From: an uncultured Prevotellaceae bacterium
GTDB taxonomy: Bacteria; Bacteroidota; Bacteroidia; Bacteroidales; Bacteroidaceae
Length of the DNA: 64,000 bases
Assembly (NCBI GenBank): GCA_946406435.1
Contig: CAMJKP010000003.1
Span: 27,568-91,567 of the forward strand
Direction of reading: 5' to 3'
Below are positions 44,398 to 51,178 of the stretch, in pieces; within the stretch, counting starts at the first letter, position 1; every line of letters begins with the position of its first letter. The position numbers and the translations under genes were made by a program. The notes under the pieces were generated by a model. That model was given only the letters and a program-made list of their open reading frames with translations. It did no database searches and was not told the DNA's origin.

Positions 44398-44991
44398 TTA
44401 ATTTTCTTCGATTAGCGTTTCATGAATAAGCTCAGCCTTGGCAATTTCAACCTGCTCACGAATCCTGCTGATGAAAGCCTGTTTCTCAAGTCTTGCAATC
44501 TGGGCAAGATCCTCAGGCGTATCAATCAGGTTCTCAGGTCGGGTGATGGGAACGTCATACTCTGAAAGCATTATCTCCTCATCATATTGCTCTTGAACCT
44601 GTGGCTTTATTCGCCTTGGTTGCGGCTCTTGTACTTGAGGCTCTTCAGTCTCTACATTCTTGACAGAAGACTTCACTTGCTGTTTCTTATCAACAACCGC
44701 CACAGAAGGTTCTGGCGTGGTTTCTACAGACCTTACACTTTCTGTCTTAGGACTAACGTTTTCAACCTTACTCATTATCTTCTCTTCCGACTGCTCAGGA
44801 GGCATAAGGAACAATCCTATGATGCCAGCCACACAGGCAGCGGCGAGCCATGGCAACAGACGCACCTTGCGAGGACGGACTTCAGCCTTTGCCTTGGCTA
44901 TGACCTCGTCCTTCAGCTTATCAGAAGCGTGAAACTCACATTGTGGCTTCAGCAACTGCTCAAGATCTTCCATGTCGTTAAACTCTTTCAT
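44398..44991 (-). CDS. Anti-sigma-factor-like single-span membrane protein
   Basis: 197 residues. The N-terminal cytoplasmic part (MKEFNDMEDLEQLLKPQCEF, then KLKDEVIAKAKAEVRPRKVR) resembles the start of Bacteroidota anti-sigma proteins. One membrane helix LLPWLAAACVAGIIGLFLM (about 45-63) and a periplasmic Glu/Val/Pro-rich region follow. It begins 4 bases after the ECF sigma-factor gene. The anti-sigma role is inferred from topology and position. No zinc-binding ZAS motif is visible. Confidence 0.72.
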   Translation of the reverse strand: MKEFNDMEDLEQLLKPQCEFHASDKLKDEVIAKAKAEVRPRKVRLLPWLAAACVAGIIGLFLMPPEQSEEKIMSKVENVSPKTESVRSVETTPEPSVAVVDKKQQVKSSVKNVETEEPQVQEPQPRRIKPQVQEQYDEEIMLSEYDVPITRPENLIDTPEDLAQIARLEKQAFISRIREQVEIAKAELIHETLIEEN

Positions 44992-44995
44992 ATTA

Positions 44996-45496
44996 TTACT
45001 CCTTTTGCTTTTCTAATTTTGCCTTGAGAGCCGTTATTGCGTATCGATAACGCGATTTAACCGTTGCCTCAGGTATTTCCTGTAACTCACCAATCTGCTT
45101 GAACGTCAGACCATCGTAGCATTTCAGCCGTAAGGTCTCTGCCTGTTCCGGAGGAAGGTCGTCAAGCATCTTGTTTATCCTCATGAACTCCTCGTGAATC
45201 TGCCTGTCACTCTCATCTACCGAGACTTGCAAGGCATCATCAATCGGAATCGTCGTTTGTCGTTTTCGTCGGAAATGGTCTTGACACGCATTACTTATGC
45301 TTCTTATCAGATACCGCTCAACATCATCTACACCACCCGACTTCTGCATCGCCTTGAACAGTTTCAGCAGCACCTCCTGTACCAAGTCCTCGGCATCTTC
45401 ACGCCGACCGATGCGCATATAAGCGAAACGGAACAGCCAGTCTTGTCGCTCCGCAACAATCCTTTCAAGTTCTAATATGTTCTGTTCCGTCTTCAA
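44996..45496 (-). CDS. ECF-type RNA polymerase sigma factor
   Basis: 166 residues with both sigma-70 regions. Region 2 is WLFRFAYMRIGRREDAEDLVQEVLLKLF (the DAEDLVQE core), and region 4 is LDDLPPEQAETLRLKCYDGL followed by TFKQIGELQEIPEATVKSRY. It redirects RNA polymerase to a small regulon, probably in response to an envelope signal. It forms a minus-strand operon with the anti-sigma-like and secreted proteins. No consensus promoter is obvious upstream. Confidence 0.95.
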   Translation of the reverse strand: MKTEQNILELERIVAERQDWLFRFAYMRIGRREDAEDLVQEVLLKLFKAMQKSGGVDDVERYLIRSISNACQDHFRRKRQTTIPIDDALQVSVDESDRQIHEEFMRINKMLDDLPPEQAETLRLKCYDGLTFKQIGELQEIPEATVKSRYRYAITALKAKLEKQKE

Positions 45497-45668
45497 AAAA
45501 TCAATATATTAATTGAGCCTCCTTTGGAGAGGTCTTTTTTCCTTCCTATGGGGAGGAAACCTGTCAAGATATAGGGGCGTATAGCAAAGTGAATAAAAGT
45601 ACGTTGATTAAACTTATAATGTAAAAAGCCCTGCACTCAAATGGTTCCCTCCCCATGGGGAGTGTTCT
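45497..45668. repeat. Remnant palindromic sequence between sigma and TlpA-like genes
   Basis: Short G/C-rich blocks TTTCCTTCC-TATGGGGAGGAAACC and GGTTCCCTCCCCATGGGGAG face each other about 90 bases apart, like a decayed version of the palindromes at 36639 and 40535. No gene is seen. Confidence 0.5.
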
Positions 45669-46841
45669 CTATTTCAGAAATGCGAAATGCTTCTCCGCCT
45701 TGTCCATCAAATCATCAGAATTACCGAAACCTATTATCTCATCATCTGGTGAGATAAACACGTAGCGGAACAAGGTGGAGTATTCCATCATTACAGCAAT
45801 ACTGTTTTTATAGTCGTTCCATTCATTCCACTTATCACGTGGGAGCTTACCACTCTTCCAAGCATCCTTGGAATCGCAGTTCACAGTCACAATATCAAGA
45901 TTGTTAGAATATTTATCATATAGCTCGTTGAGCAAGCCCTCCGGACGTGATTTCATCAAGTCCTTGTCTTCCTTACAGCAGAACTCAAGCAGCAGATACT
46001 TACCATTATGGCTAAACTCGTTTAGGTGATGCTCCTTACCTTTACGATCATAAAGCGTAAAATCTATCATGAAATCACCGACATCCAGCACTTTGTCTGT
46101 ATACAGGTTCTGGAATTCACCCAGCTTACCAAAAGGAACCTTAACACACAATTCACTAATCATATTCCGATATTCCCTCTCCCCAGAGCATCGCTTTCTA
46201 TATTCAATCACACGATTATTCTTTGTTGGACGATTCCAGGCATTTATTGCCATACTCGGACGCATGGATGTAGCCAAACCGACAAGGTTCCTCAATTCAT
46301 CCATATAAAACCTATTGTAAGACCTTTTCTTCATAAACTCGCACATAGATTTTATATAGAAATGCTCACTTGCATATATATCTGGATTATGTGCTTCGTT
46401 AAGCTTTTCCTTCTTTTCGTATTCTTCCCTAATAAACTTCCTACGGTCTCGGTATGCATTCTCCTCTACAACCACCGGATTATCATTCTCCACCCTCCAA
46501 TGGCTACAGTCGGCATTATCGCCCGTAATCGTTGTTGTTCCCGATGCAGTACGCAACACAAGCTCTTCCTTGGCATCTCCCAAGGTTATAATATATTTTG
46601 TATAATCATTAATCTTCTTCTTGAAACTGAACTTCCCCTTTGTGACTTTCGCAACAGCCTCTCCTATATAGTCACCATTCTCAGGCATCCAGAAATTCAC
46701 GACGGTACCGTCAGGCACGCCCCTTACATCGCCTTTGAAAACAGCGACACCAGTATTCTCGCTGTCTGGAGCAGTTAGACTCTGAGCTTCGGAGCTCATT
46801 GCGCAAAGCATTATTAATATGGATGATACTATTTTTATCAT
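45669..46841 (-). CDS. TlpA/thioredoxin-like secreted protein without CxxC
   Basis: 390 residues with signal peptide MIKIVSSILIMLCAMSSEAQ. An N-terminal beta domain of the DUF4369 type (VAVFKGDVRGVPDGTVVNFW, then KGKFSFKKKI) and a helical linker precede a C-terminal thioredoxin fold (about 255-390: FMIDFTLYDRKGKEHHLNEF, LLLEFCCKEDKDLMKS, LDIVTVNCDSKDAWK). In active TlpA/ResA proteins the corresponding place reads WCxxC. Here it is FCCKED, so no normal redox pair exists. Bacteroidota carry many such secreted paralogues. The role may be structural. Confidence 0.83.
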   Translation of the reverse strand: MIKIVSSILIMLCAMSSEAQSLTAPDSENTGVAVFKGDVRGVPDGTVVNFWMPENGDYIGEAVAKVTKGKFSFKKKINDYTKYIITLGDAKEELVLRTASGTTTITGDNADCSHWRVENDNPVVVEENAYRDRRKFIREEYEKKEKLNEAHNPDIYASEHFYIKSMCEFMKKRSYNRFYMDELRNLVGLATSMRPSMAINAWNRPTKNNRVIEYRKRCSGEREYRNMISELCVKVPFGKLGEFQNLYTDKVLDVGDFMIDFTLYDRKGKEHHLNEFSHNGKYLLLEFCCKEDKDLMKSRPEGLLNELYDKYSNNLDIVTVNCDSKDAWKSGKLPRDKWNEWNDYKNSIAVMMEYSTLFRYVFISPDDEIIGFGNSDDLMDKAEKHFAFLK

Positions 46842-47057
46842 AAGATCTTTTTTGTAATTAATTACACGTTTCTATAAGTAAAGACGAAAAATCTCGAAAA
46901 AAGATTTAAAGTTTTCGATTTTTTTTCATTTTTTTCTGATGCAGGCAAAAATCAAGGGGGGAACCCTCCTCTATTGCCCGCCAGTTTCATACATATAGTC
47001 GCACTCGGAATTTCATTTTTTGATTGTTAATAATTTAAAGTTAATTAAATCATAAGC

Positions 47058-47145
47058 TTGAATCCATTCAAGTCCCCCTATGCAGGGGGATTAGGGGGTC
47101 CATAGGGAGCGGATTTGCAACGGACTTGAAGCGAAGGAGAAGCGG
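47058..47145 (+). repeat. Palindrome fragments and short 11-bp-period CG array
   Basis: CG at 47110, 47121, 47132 and 47143, exactly 11 bases apart, in units like AACGGACTTG and AAGCGAAGGAG. The array is embedded between inverted blocks AAGTCCCCCTATGCAGGGGG and the later TCTCCCTGTGTAGGGAGA (about 47165-47183). Confidence 0.82.
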
Positions 47146-47205
47146 ACCTGAGAAGACCCTCTAAATCTCCCTGTGTAGGGAGACTTTTTTCGCCCCCCGG
47201 AGTGA

Positions 47206-47237
47206 CCACCAACACCCATCACCTAACACCCAACACC
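47206..47237 (+). repeat. 7-bp-period array (ACACCCATC type)
   Basis: Heptamers ACCAACA, CCCATCA, CCTAACA, CCCAACA in tandem. Same type as at 42968. The remainder of the gap to 47400 shows no gene. Confidence 0.85.
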
Positions 47238-47400
47238 AGATTGACAAGTGCAAAGTTACGTAGATATCTTGTCACGACCAAATATTTTTCGAGAATTCGT
47301 ATATAAAAAATTCCCAAAAATCCCGTAACTAATTGTATATCTAACGCTTACCTGACTTTTATATACAACCTTTAGCTGACTATAACGAAGTTTCAATGTC

Positions 47401-47442
47401 TACACAATCTACATAATCTACATATTTTTTAGTAACACCCCC
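47401..47442 (+). repeat. Left 42-bp direct repeat flanking the ADP-ribose locus
   Basis: These 42 bases (starting TACACAATCTACATAATCTA, ending AGTAACACCCCC) are identical to 50468-50509 in the same orientation. An inverted partial copy (ATGTAGATTATGTAG) is at about 47531-47545. Confidence 0.93.
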
Positions 47443-47567
47443 TTTCCCCTAGCATTATAGTCTATAATAATTAATTATTAATTAATTATTATAGAAGTTG
47501 GAAGCTGAAAAAAGGGTATTGTTTATAAATATGTAGATTATGTAGTAAATGTTACATTTAGGTTTTT

Positions 47568-47599
47568 AATGAAAACTTGGCTATACGCAATTAAAATGC
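47568..47599 (+). repeat. Left 32-bp direct repeat flanking the ADP-ribose locus
   Basis: Matches 50994-51025 at 30 of 32 bases in the same orientation (core GAAAACTTGG, then TATACGCRATTAAAATGC). It contains the stop codon of the Nudix regulator gene. The right copy overlaps the fba promoter. Confidence 0.92.
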
Positions 47600-48268
47600 A
47601 CTTCTGTTTTCTATCTGTTCACGATACTTGTTTTCATCAAACGTGAAAAGAGTTCCGGGGCGACCATTATTACGGACTTGCTGATTTGTAGGTATAATAT
47701 AGCCAAGTGCCATCATCTTCTTGTGGAAATTACGGCGGTCGAATGTCTGCCCAAGTACGACTTCATAGATTGTCTGCAACTGGGTCATGGTAAATGTCTT
47801 GTTCAGAAGACGGAAAGCCAAAGGCTCGTATGTGATTTTCCAACGTAGCTTCTCTAATGCCACACGAATAATCTCCTTATGATCAAAAGCGAGTTCTGGC
47901 AGTTCAGACACAGGAAACCATTGTGCCTTTGCTGCATCATCACCAGCTATAACCTCGTATTTCTCCTGACGAACAAATGCCAGAAAAGCGATAGTCATCA
48001 CTCTTTCACGAGGATCACGATTAACTCCCGTGAATGCCTGAAGCTGCTCTATGTAGATGTCCTTTACTCCCGTTTCTTCCTGAAGCTCGCGCAAAGCACC
48101 TTGTTCGGCTGTTTCATCCATATTCATGAAACCACCAGGCAAAGCCCATGCTCCCTTAAAAGGATCTATTCCCCTTTCAATCAAAAGGAGGTTGAGGGCA
48201 TTTCCGTCAAAACCAAATACTACACAGTCGGTAGTAACCGCAGGATGTGGATATTTGTATGTGTACAT
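47591..48268 (-). CDS. NrtR-type Nudix domain transcriptional regulator
   Basis: 225 residues. The N-terminal Nudix domain has a complete Nudix box (GFMNMDETAEQGALRELQEE, residues 46-65, then TGV). Around 150-225 is the winged-helix part typical of NrtR-like regulators (FTMTQLQTIYEVVLGQTFDR, RNFHKKMMALGYI, NGRPGTLF). NrtR proteins sense ADP-ribose-type ligands and control NAD metabolism. Some Bacteroides homologues instead control arabinose genes. Because the box is intact, hydrolysis cannot be excluded. It diverges from the VWA/macro-like gene across 232 bases with paired palindromes, suggesting autoregulation and control of that locus. Confidence 0.9.
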   Translation of the reverse strand: MYTYKYPHPAVTTDCVVFGFDGNALNLLLIERGIDPFKGAWALPGGFMNMDETAEQGALRELQEETGVKDIYIEQLQAFTGVNRDPRERVMTIAFLAFVRQEKYEVIAGDDAAKAQWFPVSELPELAFDHKEIIRVALEKLRWKITYEPLAFRLLNKTFTMTQLQTIYEVVLGQTFDRRNFHKKMMALGYIIPTNQQVRNNGRPGTLFTFDENKYREQIENRSAF

Positions 48269-48308
48269 TACAAATTACGTGATTGGCTTTAGTTTCCTAA
48301 TCACGCTG

Positions 48309-48441
48309 CAAAATTACTACTTTTTTCCCGAAAAACAACACAAATGCGTAGTTTTTACGCAATCAAATGTTAAAAAAATAGCAAGTTTGTGTATTTTTCA
48401 CGCAATTTATTTGGCGGATTCATGAGAAATTATTACTTTTG
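48309..48441. promoter_or_regulatory. Divergent promoters with paired 19-bp operator-like palindromes
   Basis: Minus promoter: TAATTTTG at 48316-48309, with a weak upstream box near 48336. Plus promoter: TTTG (48410-48413), 20 bases, TACTTTTG (48434-48441). Two near-identical 19-mers, TGCGTAGTTTTTACGCAAT (48345-48363) and TGTGTATTTTTCACGCAAT (48388-48406), sit just upstream of the -33 regions of the minus and plus promoters respectively. Their starts are 43 bases apart, about four helical turns. The positions suit binding by the adjacent regulator. Confidence 0.75.
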
Positions 48442-48500
48442 CGTCAGAATTACACAAACGAAGTTTTTAACCTCTTAAGCAAAAGGAAAGGAATAAGGAA

Positions 48501-49526
48501 ATGAAGAAGACTACAGTACACAATCTCATCATCGTTGATGCATCAGGCTCTATGGGCAGCATCTATGATCAGGCACTCGCAGGAATCAACGAGACCATCA
48601 AGACTATTAAGAATGTTCGCAACAGCAACTCTGATGTGAACCAGTATCTTACCCTCCTATCCTTTGCAAATGGAGGTGAGGAGTTACAATATGTTTACAA
48701 GCACGAAAACATAGAGAACGTGTCTCTCGTTACAAAGCGAGACTATCAGCTAAGAGGCTTAACAGCTCTTTATGATGCTATTGGCGAGTCTGTTTCTAAG
48801 TTACGAAAGCACGTCGGAGGGGAGGACAAGGCTCTTGTGACTATCATCACAGACGGCTACGAGAATGACTCTTGCAAATGGAGCGGAGCACAGGTAAAGC
48901 AACTAATTGACGAGCTTCGCAATAATGGTTGGGTATTCACATTTATCGGAGCAAATCAGGATGTAGAGGAAGAGGCAAGAAAGATGGGCGTTGTCAACAG
49001 CATGAAGTTTGAGGCCACAATTGAGGGGACTATCCAGATGTTCGAGCGTGAAGGGCATTATCGCCAGCGTTGGAATGAGCGAGTAAGTCGTGGTGAAAAG
49101 AATCTCGAAGAGGGCTATTTCATGGATGAGGAAGGAGAAATGCCGTCAGAACGTATCACTCCTGACCGTATAGACTACTTAGCACCAAACGAGATCTTCG
49201 TTTTCGGTAGCAACAAGGAAGGTCATCATAATGGCGGAGCTGCAAGGGCTGCCCTCATGCGATTTGGCGCTAATTATGGACAAGGCATGGGCATTCAGGG
49301 ACAAAGCTACGCGATTCCTACTACTGGTTCTATTCATCTTATGAAAAGAGCTATATACGAGTTCTTAGAATATGCACGACAGCATCCCGATAAGCGTTTC
49401 CTTGTTACGGCTATCGGTTGTGGAAATGCGGGGTATGAACCAGGATATGTTGCGTGTCTTTTCCACGATGCAGTAGATGTTCAGAACATCTGTCTGCCAA
49501 GGATTTTCTGGAAATATATTGCGTAA
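48501..49526 (+). CDS. VWA domain fused to a macro-like FGSN domain
   Basis: 341 residues, cytoplasmic (no signal). The N-terminal von Willebrand A domain (about 1-175) has an intact MIDAS: DASGS at 13-17, RGLTALYDAIGES near 85 and ITDGYEND near 117. After a charged linker, residues about 232-341 begin IFVFGSNKEGHHNGGAARAA and include GQGMGIQGQSYAIPT and FLVTAIGCGNAGYEPG. This FGSN family is seen in phage and bacterial proteins. It resembles macro domains in its GGAARAA and AIGCGNAGY segments, which suggests ADP-ribose or a related ligand. It is followed by an ADP-ribosylglycohydrolase gene. Confidence 0.85.
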   Translation: MKKTTVHNLIIVDASGSMGSIYDQALAGINETIKTIKNVRNSNSDVNQYLTLLSFANGGEELQYVYKHENIENVSLVTKRDYQLRGLTALYDAIGESVSKLRKHVGGEDKALVTIITDGYENDSCKWSGAQVKQLIDELRNNGWVFTFIGANQDVEEEARKMGVVNSMKFEATIEGTIQMFEREGHYRQRWNERVSRGEKNLEEGYFMDEEGEMPSERITPDRIDYLAPNEIFVFGSNKEGHHNGGAARAALMRFGANYGQGMGIQGQSYAIPTTGSIHLMKRAIYEFLEYARQHPDKRFLVTAIGCGNAGYEPGYVACLFHDAVDVQNICLPRIFWKYIA

Positions 49527-49581
49527 TCGTAAGGCAATATCGCAATCTCAAACACGTTTAATAATAAAAAACATCAGGACT

Positions 49582-50373
49582 ATGAAGAATCTACTTTTAG
49601 CAGCAGCAATAGGCGATATTAGTGGCGTTCCCTACGAGTTCAAGGGACGTACCAAGGACTATGACGCTATAGACCTCCTTAATCCTAAAAATAAATATTC
49701 CGACGATACAATCTGTACTTTCGCCTGTGCAGAAGCTCTTATCGAGGGCAAGGATATGGCGGAATGCCTTCATCGTCGTGGTCGTGAGGACTTTTATCGA
49801 GGATTCGGAGGACGGTTTGCAAAATGGCTTATGAGTCCGGAGATTAAGCCTTCGTATGGAAGTTTCGGTAATGGTAGTGGAATGAGGGCATCTTCAGCAG
49901 GATTTCTTGCAAAGACAAAGGAAGAGTGTATAGAACTTGCAACTCAAACGGCACTTCCTACGCATGACCATCCTGAGGGTATCAAGGGAGCTGTAGCAAC
50001 GGCACTTGCAATCTTCTATGCCCACCAAGGCAAGGACAAGGACTTCATCCGCAAGAATGTTCTTGACAAATACTATCCAGATTGGAGCAATAAGACCTAC
50101 GCTGAGATCAAGCCTGATTTCCACTTCAACGAAACCTGTCAACTCACAATACCACCAGCAATTATCTGCTTCTTGGAGAGTAAGGATTTCGTGGATTGTC
50201 TGAAACTTGCAATCTCCCTTGGCGGTGATGCCGATACTTTGGCTGCAATAGCAGGACCCATGGCTTACGCATATTACAAGTTTATGCCAGAGGAGCTTAT
50301 CGCAAATGCCAAAGCCAAGCTCCCCAAGTGGATGCTTGAGCTGAATGACAGGTTTGATAAGGCTTGCCAGTAA
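49582..50373 (+). CDS. ADP-ribosylglycohydrolase family protein
   Basis: 263 residues from ATG 49582. The track's start is inside the upstream gene. DraG/ARH-type enzymes use two metal ions to remove ADP-ribose from proteins or small molecules. Visible motifs are AAAIGDISGVPYEFKGR at the N terminus, the metal-binding SDDT at about 41-44 (NKYSDDTICTFACAEAL), GNGSGMRASSAGF, LPTHDHPEGIKGA and the second metal motif ISLGGDADTLAAIAG (about 210-224). All expected acidic ligands appear present. It is 55 bases behind the VWA/macro-like gene. The two are probably co-transcribed. Confidence 0.94.
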   Translation: MKNLLLAAAIGDISGVPYEFKGRTKDYDAIDLLNPKNKYSDDTICTFACAEALIEGKDMAECLHRRGREDFYRGFGGRFAKWLMSPEIKPSYGSFGNGSGMRASSAGFLAKTKEECIELATQTALPTHDHPEGIKGAVATALAIFYAHQGKDKDFIRKNVLDKYYPDWSNKTYAEIKPDFHFNETCQLTIPPAIICFLESKDFVDCLKLAISLGGDADTLAAIAGPMAYAYYKFMPEELIANAKAKLPKWMLELNDRFDKACQ

Positions 50374-50386
50374 AGAAACAACTACA

Positions 50387-50445
50387 AACGCAAAGGCACA
50401 GAGATGCAGAGGTATTAATACTTCGCAACTTTGTGTCTTTGCGTT
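50387..50445 (+). repeat. 8-bp-period dyad (ACGCAAAG type) after the ARH gene
   Basis: Octamers ACGCAAAG, GCACAGAG, ATGCAGAG face the inverse ACTTTGTGTCTTTGCGTT. It starts 14 bases after the stop codon, as with ilvE and gldN. Confidence 0.87.
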
Positions 50446-50467
50446 TTATCCCTAAATGTCGTTTGTA

Positions 50468-50509
50468 TACACAATCTACATAATCTACATATTTTTTAGT
50501 AACACCCCC
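50468..50509 (+). repeat. Right 42-bp direct repeat flanking the ADP-ribose locus
   Basis: Identical to 47401-47442 in the same orientation. Confidence 0.93.
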
Positions 50510-50520
50510 GATCTGAATTG

Positions 50521-50585
50521 TTCGCAAGGCTCACCAAGCTACGCAAGTTCTTCGCTAAAGTTCATCAAGCTAAAGCAAGTGAGAA
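50521..50585 (-). repeat. Inverted copy of the GCTTTAGCTTGATGA repeat
   Basis: On the minus strand it reads ACTTGCTTTAGCTTGATGAA, then CTTTAGCGAAGAA, matching the direct repeats at about 42291 and 42548. Confidence 0.8.
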
Positions 50586-50586
50586 T

Positions 50587-50840
50587 ACCTGCAAAGGGTT
50601 GCGAGGATATTTCTTTATCTTTTTTGTGAAAAATGTTTGGAGATTATTAAAATAAATCTTATCTTTGCAGCGAAGTAAAAAAGATTTACTTTTTGTTTCA
50701 TAGGCCTGTTTATGCAGGTCGGTTTAGTTATGTAATCCTCGTGTAACCTGTGAAGGACTGCGAGGCGAGAAAAAAAAACACTTACTTTTAATATCCTCCG
50801 CACCCTGTGAAGGCTGCGGGGGATATATATGCTTGGGGGA
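50587..50840 (+). ncRNA. Candidate small RNA with tandem hairpins
   Basis: A good promoter, TTTG (50636-50639), 20 bases, TATCTTTG (50660-50667), is followed by about 165 bases with no ORF but clear hairpins: GTAAAAAAGATTTAC, GGCCTGTTTATGCAGGTC, then two similar stem-loops, CCTCGTGTAACCTGTGAAGG with ACTGCGAGG, and TATCCTCCGCACCCTGTGAAGG with CTGCGGGGGATA. A third related unit (CCTGCAAAGGGTTGCGAGG) lies upstream of the promoter at 50589-50607. It does not match 6S, tmRNA, SRP or RNase P RNA as far as I can tell. The 3' end is not obvious. Confidence 0.4.
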
Positions 50841-50993
50841 TTTATAGGTGCTATTATAGCATGAGTCTATTTCGGTTCAATAGTTCAATAGTTCAACATT
50901 TTAAACACATACCCTATAATGCTCTATCCGACAAAAATTGCAAAGTGATTATTGCAAAGTGAAAGTTTTTTTACCGTTTTGAGGATTTTTTCA

Positions 50994-51025
50994 AATGAAA
51001 ACTTGGTTATACGCGATTAAAATGC
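50994..51025 (+). repeat. Right 32-bp direct repeat flanking the ADP-ribose locus
   Basis: Matches 47568-47599 at 30 of 32 bases. It supplies the -33 region and spacer of the fba promoter. Confidence 0.92.
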
Positions 51026-51033
51026 TAACTTTG
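51002..51033 (+). promoter_or_regulatory. Promoter for fba
   Basis: CTTG (51002-51005), 20 bases, TAACTTTG (51026-51033). The -7 box is perfect. The predicted leader is about 140 bases. Confidence 0.75.
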
Positions 51034-51126
51034 CATTCGCAAAATCGAAGAACGTGCGCCAGCCTTGGGGCTGACACGCACTTTTTGCTTCATGCGAGGA
51101 TGCTCTGCACGTTGCATTCGCAAAAA
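51031..51126 (+). promoter_or_regulatory. Structured leader of fba, attenuator-like
   Basis: Nested stems GTGCG/CGCAC (51054-51058, 51077-51081) and CAGCC/GGCTG (51060-51064, 51069-51073) have ACA unpaired on the 3' side and are followed by TTTTT. This resembles an early terminator. Further on, GCACGTT (51107-51113) can pair instead with AACGTGC (51051-51057). The structure is framed by a direct repeat TTGCATTCGCAAAA (51031-51044 and 51113-51126). Compare the trmB leader hairpin at 11465. Confidence 0.55.
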
Positions 51127-51178
51127 CAAAAGGATAATATAAAAATTAGTTTTTCAAAATAATATTTTAAAAGTAACT

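Noticed and set aside
50587-50840. 6S RNA, tmRNA, SRP RNA or RNase P RNA
   Set aside because: The diagnostic sequences of these RNAs that I know are not seen. Kept only as an unnamed candidate RNA.
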